Part shown: piece by piece, positions 41,101-50,611 of the stretch
How the letters are laid out: every line of letters begins with the position of its first letter
Position numbering within the stretch: the stretch's first letter is position 1
Origin: Vibrio sp. UCD-FRSSP16_30
GTDB taxonomy: Bacteria; Pseudomonadota; Gammaproteobacteria; Enterobacterales; Vibrionaceae
Reading direction: 5' to 3'
Assembly (NCBI RefSeq): GCF_001676025.1
Contig: NZ_LZFW01000001.1
Span: 124,001 to 188,000 of the forward strand
Length of the DNA stretch: 64,000 nucleotides
The notes under the pieces: model-generated
The model's input: only the letters and a program-made list of their open reading frames with translations
The model's database searches: none
Told to the model about the DNA's origin: nothing
Program-made: the position numbers and the translations under genes

Positions 41101-42535
41101 TTGCCAGTAATAAGGAACAACATTGATAGCATTGCCGCTATATTGGTTTACAACACCAGAAACGATTTCGCCTGTTAGCGGGTTTGTCGCAATAGGCGCG
41201 TAGCCTAGCAGTCCATTTCAATGGCTCATCAGCAAGTTCGATGATAGCGTAACGTAAATCACCTGATTGGCGATTACCAGCCGCAGCCAATTGAATGTGC
41301 GGTACGCCAGATTTAAATACTTCATTTTCAGCATTAATTAATGCCACGCCTTGAGTTGCAGCCGCTAAATAAGGTGCATTCTTAGCTTCGTAGAAGTTGT
41401 TTGATAAATAATAATGAAGGACTGGTTTTTCAGGGTTCCAGCGGTCTAGATATTGATGGAATTGACTGTCACTAGTGCCATCATTAAAAGTATCTAAATG
41501 TTCGATGGTGGTTTTAAAGAAACCAAATGTGGTGGATTCTTTTTCTGCATATGGAATTGGTTTGTAGTTTTTAGAAACCAAAGTGCTAGTAGGTGATGAG
41601 TCGTCTTTACGTTGCGCATCTAATGCAACGATAGAGACAAAGCTAGTTACCGTTAGAGAGTAGTTATCAATGGTATCTTGAGGTGAGAAATCCTCACAAC
41701 CCGCAGAAAGACTTGCAGTGTAGTCTTGCGCAATTTCAAGGTTGATTACGCCGTTTTTAAGGTCAAGCTCTTGGCCATTCCAAGTTACGGTTTGTCCATT
41801 CTCAGTAGTCTCGGTACGACGAACGATACGTGGAGCACCACTTTTACTAAGGCATCGATTCATGTCGACGTCGTTGAAGCCGACATCTTTGATGGTGAGA
41901 TTGTCTAAATCTGGAACGAAGTATTTCTTCTGAAACCATTTAACGTCGGCATCATTGTTTTCTTGTTCTTGGTTAGTACATTTGTCATAGCTATCGGTAG
42001 AACATTTGAAATCTACGTAGTCACCATTAATCGTTAATAGAGGACGACTTACCCTGTTGACAAATGAAGAGTATTCTTGGTCTGTAGTAATGGTACTCGT
42101 GTTTTCTTCTAAAACATCGATACCATTTTTGGTTCGGTGAAGCGTAACAAGTTTAGTATCATTAAACCATGAGTTACTGCCTAAAGATGCAAAATAATGT
42201 GGCGCCTTATGAATGGTTCGTAAATAAAGGTAACGTCGTGCATGTTCTGAGCCATTACCTGACTTAACCATTTGGTCAATGTCACTACTCAATAACATAT
42301 TCGGGTCTTTTATAGGGGTATTGTAAGCCGCTTCTATATTCACCATAGGAGAACTAATTTGGTTAGGAGTAATATCCACCATCGAGGTGTTTTCTGAGGT
42401 AGATGTTACATTGGTGGGGGCAGGGAGTTTTATATCTTTTTTAGATGGACTAGGTACATCGTCACTAGAACCACCACACCCAGATAGTGATAAGCTACAC
42501 AATAACGCGATTAATAATTTAGGCACAATCACCAT
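38191..42535 (-). pseudogene. Metzincin-type metalloprotease lipoprotein, copy 1, broken by frameshift
   Basis: A near copy of the intact gene at 42715-46935, split into two frames. The upstream part (42535-41138) starts with a lipoprotein signal (LSLSGC; the real start may be GTG 42526, which is better spaced from AAGG) and runs in frame until about 41220. There CATTTCAATGG replaces the partner's CATTTGCTAATGG, a 2-base deletion, and the frame ends in 27 unrelated residues. The downstream part (to 38191) still encodes HEMGHSLGLRH and the rest. If translated it would give a secreted N-terminal piece without the active site, so it is most likely inactive. A sequencing error at this point is the alternative. 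Confidence 0.85.
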
Positions 42536-42624
42536 CCTTATAGATCAAGATAGTAAAGGTATATTTATCTATAATACCGTTACTATAAAGTAAGAGTTCT
42601 TTTTTAGTGGTTCTTTAACTTGAA

Positions 42625-42650
42625 AAAGCAACACCCAAGGGTGTTGCTTT
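42625..42650 (-). terminator. Terminator of metalloprotease copy 2
   Basis: AAAGCAACACCC/GGGTGTTGCTTT with a 2-nt loop; the minus strand continues with five T. It lies between the two tandem copies. Confidence 0.8.
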
Positions 42651-42714
42651 ATATTAAGTTATCAAATCAAGTGAAATGATTATTTGTCTTGGTATTTAAT
42701 CTACAATTACTTAA

Positions 42715-45700
42715 CTAGTAAGATGTGAGTACAGAGTTGCTATCGAGCTCTGCATTACGATCTGTACGTGGCATTGTTTGTAGGATTTTTGCTAAGCGTT
42801 CAGTCGTTGCCTGATTAACTTGTAAATCTTTAGTTAAGTTAACTTGGCTCACTACGTCAGCACCTAATGCTTGTAGTTGAGTGTCACTTAACGCTGCAGC
42901 TTGCGCTAATTGCTCATCAGTTAAAAGAGGAACGTTTGTTGCGATTAGCTGTTGTAATTGATTTGAGTCATTTTGCACTGCATCCGATGCAGTGAAATAA
43001 GCTTGCAACAATACTAATGCTAATCGGTTGTTCTCCTTAATAACAAAGTCTTCTTTAGACCCTACCATACGAACAATTAGACTTTTAGCTAAAGCGTTAT
43101 GTTTTATCAAACCATCCAAATGAGCTGTAATAGTATCTATATCAGTGAGATTATTAAAATCAACCATGACTGGTGTTTGATAGTTATATATTGAATCAGC
43201 ATCATAGACACTCGCAAATTCACGATAGCCTTTTGACGTTGCATTAAGCTGAACGCCGGTATTATCAGTCGAAGAGCCAAGTACAAATTGGTTTAGCATT
43301 GCTCTTAACAAGCTTACATCACCAGTAATTGGCAGATTAAAGTAAGACGCTACTGGATAAGCAAATGATGGAACAGTTTCAATATTAGTGGTCGCCCAGT
43401 CAAATAATGAGTTATAAGATACATTTTGCGCAGCATAAGCGCTACTAACAGAGTTTAATGATGCTTGATCTAGGAAGCCATTACTGTAGATGTCACTGCT
43501 CAATACTGATAGACAAGCGCTAAGGTTGCCACCATCCGGGTTAGGTATAGGGTTACCTTTGTCGTCAACCGCCGGATTGCCATCTTTATCAACAGCTTGA
43601 GGATCGGGGTAAACATTACCCAGAGCTTGACGACATATGCCTAATTTCAGGATTTCACCAGTAAATGCACTATCTACCAATGAAGCCGTTGTGCTTGATG
43701 TGGTTAGATGTGACTGACTACGGGTGAGCAACGTTCTAACTGCAAGCAGTTTATCAGGCCATACACCCAGTACATCACGATCATTAACATATGGATGGTT
43801 TGGATCTGCTGTATCAGAAATCATACTGTTGAGAGACTGACCCGTTAACTCAACTTTAGCACTCATAGAGATACCCTTTATAACGGTATCTTTTTCTATT
43901 AGCTTGCCTTTGTTATCTGTTACTTGATCAACAGCATATTGTGTCATATCACGCAGAAGCTGTGGATTACTATCCGAATCTAGTAATACTTCTCCAGGCT
44001 CTAAGCCTAATGAACCATTTGCTTTGACGTATAAACTTTTAACTGAATCAAGTGGAAGGTTAAGAGAATACGGGATGCCATCTACAAGATAATTTGCGGA
44101 AATACGGCGTTCAATTGGAGATAGGGCAGTATCAAGCAAGAATTGACGGCCATTCTGAGTAGAATCAACAAGGTCACAGACCAAGCTAGATATTTCTATA
44201 TCATTATAGAGAGACATAAGAGTCGGAATATTGGCTTCATCGTATTCACCAGTGTCCGGGTCTTGAGTATGACATTCGCCAATAACCGTATTGATCACGT
44301 TTTGGTTTGATAATTCCAAACCACTTTCGCCATCTGCCATTATATCGTGTGAGTCATCAATAAACGCGTGCAGTGCGCTGAATATATTCATACGAGTAAT
44401 GGTGTAATAGGTCAGGTAATTGATACCAAAGTTGTCACGATTATTACGAGTGTTTGAATCTAGATAGCTCGCTTTGTAACTTTCAATCATGTTGTGCGTA
44501 ATTTGAGAGCCGGTAAAACCTGAATCAAAACGGTTACATGTATGAGTTAAGAAAGTATTATCATCTGTACAGAACTTGTAGCTTTTTGTTAATGGTAGCA
44601 AGTTGCCATTAAGGACACCACGAGAGTACTGACCTAAACCTTCACCACGACCTTCAAGATTAGCAATTTCTGCACGACGTGCATCATCACGTTTTTTAAG
44701 CGAAATGAAATGGTCCGATGAAATTTGGAAGTCTTTAAGTGTTGAGCTCAACGCCGAACCAAAGTTAGTTTTACTATCACTTGAAAGCTCTACTTGGCGA
44801 GCATAGCCAAATCGTAGTGCGGCCATATCATATGGACCATAACCCGTAGAGTAAGCATCAAGGCTGTATTCCATACGGCTACTAGAGTTTGAATGAGGTT
44901 CAATGTTTGGATAACCCACTGCGGCAAGTTTGCTCTTCAGTGCAGTCATGTCTTGACCAGTAAAGTTGTAGTTTTGCGCATCCATACTACCCATAAAGTT
45001 GTGACGAAGCCCTAGGCTGTGTCCCATTTCATGCGTTAGCGTACTAGCAAAAATAGCTGCAGACAGTTTCACTTTTAAGTCTTGTTGGTCAGCAACCGTT
45101 AAGTCTTTAAAGTTTTTCAATTTAGTATGAGTACTGTCGGTATAGTAGCTGTCTTTACTCCAGTCAATACGATAAAGGTTCGCTTTTTGACCGTCTAGCT
45201 CACGAACACCTTTTGGTAGAGTACGGTAGTCACCGTGACCAAATGAGGTGTGCTCTAATGCTTGAGTGCTCAACATATTGTTATGACCTAATGTATATAG
45301 ATCTTCTTGTTGTTGCTGTGCAAGGCGGGCTAGGGATACCTGTTGGCCATCTTCAACATCATCATAGATGCTGTTGGCTGTTTTATGCTGTGCTAGGTCA
45401 TTGGTCTGACTAGAAGACAGCACATCAAATCCACCAGATAATAGTTTACTAAAGTGAGTCAGTTTATTACCCACTAGATAACTATCCGATGCAACTGGAG
45501 TAATTACATTTTTTGCTTGCCCAACTGTTAGACTATGCTTTGCCGCAGTATAAGTTGCAGGTTGTTTCACTTGCAAGTTGAGTTGTTGCATAGTGAACTT
45601 ACCACCAGTGAACGCACGGCGAAGTTCTTGCCAGTAATAAGGAACAACATTGATAGCATTGCCGCTATATTGGTTTACAACACCAGAAACGATTTCGCCT

Positions 45701-46935
45701 GTTAGCGGGTTTGTCGCAATAGGCGCGTAGCCTAGCAGTCCATTTGCTAATGGTTCATCAGCAAGTTCGATGATAGCGTAACGTAAATCACCAGATTGGC
45801 GATTACCAGCCGCAGCCAATTGAATGTGCGGTACGCCAGATTTAAATACTTCATTTTCAGCATTAATTAATGCCACGCCTTGAGTTGCAGCCGCTAAATA
45901 AGGTGCATTCTTAGCTTCGTAGAAGTTGTTTGATAAATAATAATGAAGGACAGGTTTTTCAGGGTTCCAGCGGTCTAGATATTGACGGAATTGACTGTCA
46001 CTAGTGCCATCATTAAAAGTATCTAAATGTTCGATGGTGGTTTTAAAGAAACCAAATGTGGTTGATTCTTGCTCTGCGTATGGAATTGGTTTGTAGTTTT
46101 TAGAAACTAAAGTGCTAGCAGGTGATGAGTCGTCTTTACGTTGCGCATCTAATGCAACGATAGAGACAAAGCTAGTTACCGTTAGAGAGTAGTTATCAAT
46201 GGTATCTTGAGGTGAGAAATCCTCACAACCCGCAGAAAGACTTGCAGTGTAGTCTTGCGCAATTTCAAGGTTGATTACGCCGTTTTTAAGGTCAAGCTCT
46301 TGGCCATTCCAAGTTACGGTTTGTCCATTCTCAGTAGTCTCAGTACGACGAACGATACGTGGAGCACCACTTTTACTAAGGCATCGATTCATGTCGACGT
46401 CGTTGAAGCCGACATCTTTGATGGTGAGATTGTCTAAATCTGGAACGAAGTATTTTTTCTGAAACCATTTAACGTCGGCATCATTGTTTTCTTGTTCTTG
46501 GTTAGTACATTTGTCATAGCTATCGGTAGAACATTTGAAATCTACGTAGTCACCATTAATCGTCAATAATGGACGAAGGTTTTCCGCGTTATCAAATGGA
46601 GAGTACTCCTGACCGTCACCGATCGCGCCTTTGTCTTCTTCTAATACATCAATGCCGTTTTCAGAGCGGTGAAGCGTGACAAGTTTAGTATCATTAAACC
46701 ATGAGTTACTGCCTAAAGATGCAAAATAACGTGGCGCCTTACGAATGGTTCGCAAGTAAAGATAACGTCGAGCATGCACAGTGCCATCTGTTGCAGTAAC
46801 GTTTTGTTCTATGTCTGCACTAGACAGCATATCTGGATCTTTTGCGACCGTGTTATAAGACTCGTCGCCAGGTCCACAACCGATTAGGGTCGCGGAAGCA
46901 AGCAATATACTGCAATGCAGCAGAGTTTTTCTCAT
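42715..46935 (-). CDS. Very large metzincin-type zinc metalloprotease lipoprotein, copy 2 (intact)
   Basis: 1406 residues. Lipoprotein signal with lipobox ending at C20 (ATLIGC), so it should be anchored at the cell envelope, probably outer membrane. The zinc site HEMGHSLGLRH spans residues 635-645 (HExxHxxGxxH, the metzincin pattern, followed by NF), with a Met-turn-like RMEYS at about 687-691. HExGHxLGLRHNF is characteristic of a family of large bacterial zinc proteases (Met-zincin/DUF4953-like). About 430 residues precede the protease domain and about 700 follow it, without motifs I know. Duplicated in tandem; sits upstream of peptide-use genes on the same strand. Substrate unknown. Confidence 0.85.
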   Translation of the reverse strand: MRKTLLHCSILLASATLIGCGPGDESYNTVAKDPDMLSSADIEQNVTATDGTVHARRYLYLRTIRKAPRYFASLGSNSWFNDTKLVTLHRSENGIDVLEEDKGAIGDGQEYSPFDNAENLRPLLTINGDYVDFKCSTDSYDKCTNQEQENNDADVKWFQKKYFVPDLDNLTIKDVGFNDVDMNRCLSKSGAPRIVRRTETTENGQTVTWNGQELDLKNGVINLEIAQDYTASLSAGCEDFSPQDTIDNYSLTVTSFVSIVALDAQRKDDSSPASTLVSKNYKPIPYAEQESTTFGFFKTTIEHLDTFNDGTSDSQFRQYLDRWNPEKPVLHYYLSNNFYEAKNAPYLAAATQGVALINAENEVFKSGVPHIQLAAAGNRQSGDLRYAIIELADEPLANGLLGYAPIATNPLTGEIVSGVVNQYSGNAINVVPYYWQELRRAFTGGKFTMQQLNLQVKQPATYTAAKHSLTVGQAKNVITPVASDSYLVGNKLTHFSKLLSGGFDVLSSSQTNDLAQHKTANSIYDDVEDGQQVSLARLAQQQQEDLYTLGHNNMLSTQALEHTSFGHGDYRTLPKGVRELDGQKANLYRIDWSKDSYYTDSTHTKLKNFKDLTVADQQDLKVKLSAAIFASTLTHEMGHSLGLRHNFMGSMDAQNYNFTGQDMTALKSKLAAVGYPNIEPHSNSSSRMEYSLDAYSTGYGPYDMAALRFGYARQVELSSDSKTNFGSALSSTLKDFQISSDHFISLKKRDDARRAEIANLEGRGEGLGQYSRGVLNGNLLPLTKSYKFCTDDNTFLTHTCNRFDSGFTGSQITHNMIESYKASYLDSNTRNNRDNFGINYLTYYTITRMNIFSALHAFIDDSHDIMADGESGLELSNQNVINTVIGECHTQDPDTGEYDEANIPTLMSLYNDIEISSLVCDLVDSTQNGRQFLLDTALSPIERRISANYLVDGIPYSLNLPLDSVKSLYVKANGSLGLEPGEVLLDSDSNPQLLRDMTQYAVDQVTDNKGKLIEKDTVIKGISMSAKVELTGQSLNSMISDTADPNHPYVNDRDVLGVWPDKLLAVRTLLTRSQSHLTTSSTTASLVDSAFTGEILKLGICRQALGNVYPDPQAVDKDGNPAVDDKGNPIPNPDGGNLSACLSVLSSDIYSNGFLDQASLNSVSSAYAAQNVSYNSLFDWATTNIETVPSFAYPVASYFNLPITGDVSLLRAMLNQFVLGSSTDNTGVQLNATSKGYREFASVYDADSIYNYQTPVMVDFNNLTDIDTITAHLDGLIKHNALAKSLIVRMVGSKEDFVIKENNRLALVLLQAYFTASDAVQNDSNQLQQLIATNVPLLTDEQLAQAAALSDTQLQALGADVVSQVNLTKDLQVNQATTERLAKILQTMPRTDRNAELDSNSVLTSY

Positions 46936-47417
46936 GTTATGTTCCTATTTAGACTTGTCTTAAGCGCTACGCCAAACGTTATATCCATATATAAGGCCTG
47001 CTCTATGCAGTTACTTTCGGCGAAACGGCTTCGTCTTACGAAAATATTGCCTACTTATGGCGATGGGTACACCGGACTGTACATAATTTTGTCATTATCA
47101 ATACGGAAAGAAAGTTCAAATTAACCTTTCTTAATCAGCATGTTAGAGGGTTCGCTTGAGATGTTGGCTTACCGTTTTAACATTGCTTATATTCACGAGA
47201 TTGGTAGCAGGGAATCAGAATATGTTGAATCAAAGTCATGCTACGGAAAAATCGTGACTAGCTATGTTAGCGCAATACACCTGCTTCAATTCAAATCGAT
47301 AAATAAGATTACGAATTTAAAATGAATCTGATTGTCAATGAAATAGGTTGAATAATGAGAGGGGGAGGGAAATAAAGGGCGATATCAGGTGATATCGCCA
47401 CAGATAGGACGGTTGTT
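46936..47417. other. Intergenic region upstream of the intact metalloprotease gene
   Basis: About 480 bases without a credible gene; it holds the promoter of the metalloprotease gene. An inverted repeat GGCGATATC/GATATCGCC at 47378-47399, followed on the minus strand by CTTTATTT, is a possible weak terminator for the M42 peptidase gene. Confidence 0.45.
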
Positions 47418-48488
47418 TTAGCTCATTAATAGATGATTAACAGTGTCACGATCTAAACGCATAACAAGCTCAGTAATTAGCTTAGTCGCGTTGTAATAAT
47501 CTTGTTTATGGATCATTGAAGTATGAGAGTGAATGTAACGTGAAGGAATGCCAATTGAGATTGATGGCGCGCCGTTACCTGCAACATGCATTGCACCTGC
47601 GTCAGTACCACCACCATTTAATACTTGGTATTGGAATGGAATTTCTAGTTCTTCACAGATTTTCACACAAAGTTCACGTAGACCTTTATGACCCACCATA
47701 GACGCATCTTTTAACGTCAGTTGTGGACCTTTACCCATTACGCCTTTGTTGTCACATCCTGGAGTATCATCTGCAATACCTACATCGACTGCAATTGCGA
47801 TCTCTGGCTGAACAAGGTTTGATGCTGTACGCGCGCCGCGTAGACCCACTTCTTCTTGCACTGTACCAACAGAGAACAGTTGGTTAGGATGTTGTGCATC
47901 TTTTAGGTTGTCCATGACATCCAATGCAATAGCGCAACCAATGCGGTTATCAAATGCTTTACCAAGAAGGTAGTCTTTGTTCGCCATTTCACGAAAATCA
48001 ATGAATGGTGTGATCATATCACCCGGTTTAATGCCAAGTGCTTCTGCTTCTTCTTTAGACGCAACACCAACATCAATAAACATAGTGTCGATTTCAACTG
48101 GTTTAGTGCGTTCAGCTGGTTTTAGAATATGTGGTGGCTTGCTGCCAGTCACACCATGGATGTGTTTACCTTCACCTGTAGTAATAGTCAGTTGCTGAGC
48201 AAGCATCACTTGGCTCCACCAACCACCTAGCGGAGTAAACTTAATAAAACCAGACTTTTCGATTTCAGTTACCATGAAACCCACTTCATCCATGTGACCT
48301 GCAAGCATGATGCGAGGGCCATGTTCTGCGCCGATTTTGCTACCAATGATGCTACCAAGGTTGTCGAGTACGACTTCATCAGCAAGACCTTCAAAACGTT
48401 TTGCCATGTAACGGCGACATTCGCCTTCGTTACCGGGAACGGCGTTAAGTTCAGTTAGTTTTTTAAGCTCAATGAGTTTCTTTTCCAT
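47418..48488 (-). CDS. M42-family metallo-aminopeptidase
   Basis: 356-residue cytoplasmic peptidase of the M42 family (FrvX/TET-like aminopeptidases), which form large hollow shells and trim short peptides. The two-metal ligands can be read off: H in AGHMDEVG (about residue 67), D in AFDNRIG (about 181), the glutamate pair in VQEEVGLRGA (about 214-215), D in AVDVG (about 236), and the C-terminal H in YIHSHTSM (about 325). Separate transcription unit from the ABC transporter, with a terminator in between. Fits the peptide-use theme of the locus. Confidence 0.92.
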   Translation of the reverse strand: MEKKLIELKKLTELNAVPGNEGECRRYMAKRFEGLADEVVLDNLGSIIGSKIGAEHGPRIMLAGHMDEVGFMVTEIEKSGFIKFTPLGGWWSQVMLAQQLTITTGEGKHIHGVTGSKPPHILKPAERTKPVEIDTMFIDVGVASKEEAEALGIKPGDMITPFIDFREMANKDYLLGKAFDNRIGCAIALDVMDNLKDAQHPNQLFSVGTVQEEVGLRGARTASNLVQPEIAIAVDVGIADDTPGCDNKGVMGKGPQLTLKDASMVGHKGLRELCVKICEELEIPFQYQVLNGGGTDAGAMHVAGNGAPSISIGIPSRYIHSHTSMIHKQDYYNATKLITELVMRLDRDTVNHLLMS

Positions 48489-48588
48489 AGCATTATTCTC
48501 GTATAGTTTGATTTGCGCTACCGCCTAGCTAACGTGTTGCAAGGCGATTGAGCATAAATTTGTAATTAAATAAACGGCACAGCTAAAA

Positions 48589-48618
48589 GAGTTGCAGTGA
48601 GTAATATCACTGCAACTC
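48589..48618 (-). terminator. Terminator of the peptide ABC transporter operon
   Basis: A 12-bp perfect stem GAGTTGCAGTGA/TCACTGCAACTC with 6-nt loop, followed on the minus strand by CTTTTAG; the plus-strand side also has T-rich sequence. Confidence 0.85.
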
Positions 48619-48642
48619 TTATAATTTTTTCGTGTTATTTGT

Positions 48643-49611
48643 TTATGATTCAACCAAGTGACAAGCCACTCGATGCTCGCCGTCACTTAAAGTTTGTGGG
48701 CGTTCAAAGCAGGACTTTTGCGCAAGATGGCATCGTGTTGAAAATGCACAGCCCGGCGGTGGATTCATTGGTGATGGAATATCACCTTTAAGGATAATTC
48801 TGTCCTTTCTTGCCCACGGATCAGGCTGAGGAATGGCAGAAATTAACGCTTTTGTATAAGGGTGTTTTGGCGTGTTAAAGACATCTTCAGCTTTGCCTAT
48901 CTCGACAAATTTACCCAGATACATCACCGCAATCACATCCGATACATGTCTTACAACAGAAAGGTCATGGGCGATAAAGATAAGGGCAATGTTCATTTCT
49001 TTTTGTAGATCTAAAAGAAGATTAACAATTTGCGCTTGTACCGATACATCAAGGGCTGAGACAGACTCATCACACACGATGAGCTTTGGTTTTAGTGCGA
49101 TTGCGCGAGCAATACCGATACGTTGACGCTGACCACCAGAAAATTCATGGGGGAAACGTGAAGCGGCATCGGGGCGTAAACCCACTTTAATCAGTAGTTC
49201 CGATACCCATTGATCTTGCTCTTTTGCCGTGCCAACACCATGAATTTGAAATGGTTCTCTTAATATGTCACCAACGGTATGGCGCTGGTTAAGGCTCTCC
49301 AGCGGATCTTGTAAAATAACCTGCATCTCTTTGCGCAGAGAAGTCATTTGTTTTGGGTTAAGTCCGGTGATGTCGCGACCTTCAAAAAAGATACTACCAG
49401 AGGTTGGTTCGTATAATTTGAGTAGGGTGCGTCCAACGGTGCTTTTACCACAGCCAGACTCTCCGACAAGACCAATAGTTTCGCCAGGATAAATATCAAA
49501 AGAAACACCGTCGACAGCGTAGACGTATTTTTTCGCTTGAAATAGTTTGTTAGACACCAAGAAGTGCTGTTTTAAATCTTTAACTTGGAGTAATGGCGTA
49601 GCTTGTGTCAT
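48643..49611 (-). CDS. Peptide ABC transporter ATP-binding protein (OppF/DppF type)
   Basis: 322-residue ABC ATPase, second of two in the operon. Walker [10 protein letters not shown] (about 51-59), signature [14 protein letters not shown] (about 161-174), Walker [13 protein letters not shown], and the C-terminal oligopeptide-transporter extension with cysteines ([19 protein letters not shown], about 286-304), which in some OppF/DppF proteins binds an Fe-S cluster. It overlaps the preceding ATPase gene by one base. Together the two act as the split equivalent of YejF. Confidence 0.95.
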   Translation of the reverse strand: MTQATPLLQVKDLKQHFLVSNKLFQAKKYVYAVDGVSFDIYPGETIGLVGESGCGKSTVGRTLLKLYEPTSGSIFFEGRDITGLNPKQMTSLRKEMQVILQDPLESLNQRHTVGDILREPFQIHGVGTAKEQDQWVSELLIKVGLRPDAASRFPHEFSGGQRQRIGIARAIALKPKLIVCDESVSALDVSVQAQIVNLLLDLQKEMNIALIFIAHDLSVVRHVSDVIAVMYLGKFVEIGKAEDVFNTPKHPYTKALISAIPQPDPWARKDRIILKGDIPSPMNPPPGCAFSTRCHLAQKSCFERPQTLSDGEHRVACHLVES

Positions 49612-50606
49612 TACATAACCTCTTTAACAGCGAGACAAGAAACAAGGTGGCCAGGTTCAACAGTTGTTGGTTGTGGCTTAATGGTTTTACAGCGTTCCAT
49701 TGCGATAGGGCAGCGGTTGACAAAACGACAACCCACAGGCATATCTTTCAATTGTGGCACACTGCCTTCAATGGTATTGAGCTGTGTTTTTGGCACAGAA
49801 GATACCGTTGGCATCGACGCGAGTAAGCCTTGCGTATAAGGATGAGTAGGCTTACCAAAGATTTGATAAACAGTACCTTGCTCAACTACATTACCTGCAT
49901 ACATTACCGCTACGTCATCACAGATTTCTGCCACAACGCCTAGGTCGTGAGTGATGAAGACAATGGCCATGCCGAGCTCTTTTTGCATACGCTTCATTAA
50001 CTCAAGAATTTGGGCTTGAATCGTGACATCTAACGCAGTAGTCGGTTCATCAGCGATTAATACTTTAGGCTCACAGGCGAGCGCCATTGCAATAATGACA
50101 CGCTGACGCATACCACCAGATAATTCATGAGGGTAGACATCCAAACGCTTTTCAGGCTCAGAGATACCGACTTTTTTGAACATTTCTAGCACAGCCTGAC
50201 GGCGACTAGCTGAATCAGTATATTTATCACTATGAAGCTCATAGACCTCTTCAACTTGCTTGCCCACTCTGACTACAGGGTTTAGCGCTGTCATAGGATC
50301 TTGGAAGATCATTGAGATATCGTGGCCGCGCATTGCGCAACGTTCAGCTTCATTTAGCTTAGTAATATCACGACCTTCAAACAGAATTTCACCGTCGGTT
50401 ACATTGCCATAAGGCTGCGGTAGCAGGTTCATAATTGAAGCTGCAGTGATACTTTTACCACAACCAGACTCACCAACGATTCCGATAGTTCGGCCAGCAA
50501 TAACATCAAAGGTAACGCCGTTTAGAGCGGTAATATCGCCTTCATCGGTGCTAAATGTTGTCGTCACATTTTTTAGTGACAGTACGACTTTATCTGACAT
50601 ATCCAA
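49611..50606 (-). CDS. Peptide ABC transporter ATP-binding protein (OppD/DppD type)
   Basis: 331-residue ABC ATPase, first of the pair. Walker [10 protein letters not shown] (about 44-52), signature [16 protein letters not shown] (about 162-177), Walker [14 protein letters not shown]-loop FITHDLG, and a C-terminal OppD extension with a cysteine cluster ([16 protein letters not shown]). It starts 5 bases after the substrate-binding protein gene ends. Cytoplasmic side of the transporter. Confidence 0.95.
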   Translation of the reverse strand: MDMSDKVVLSLKNVTTTFSTDEGDITALNGVTFDVIAGRTIGIVGESGCGKSITAASIMNLLPQPYGNVTDGEILFEGRDITKLNEAERCAMRGHDISMIFQDPMTALNPVVRVGKQVEEVYELHSDKYTDSASRRQAVLEMFKKVGISEPEKRLDVYPHELSGGMRQRVIIAMALACEPKVLIADEPTTALDVTIQAQILELMKRMQKELGMAIVFITHDLGVVAEICDDVAVMYAGNVVEQGTVYQIFGKPTHPYTQGLLASMPTVSSVPKTQLNTIEGSVPQLKDMPVGCRFVNRCPIAMERCKTIKPQPTTVEPGHLVSCLAVKEVM

Positions 50607-50611
50607 CTACC

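Noticed and set aside
47140..47325. 61-codon plus-strand frame upstream of the metalloprotease gene
   Set aside because: No ribosome site, low-quality composition, and lies in the expected promoter region.
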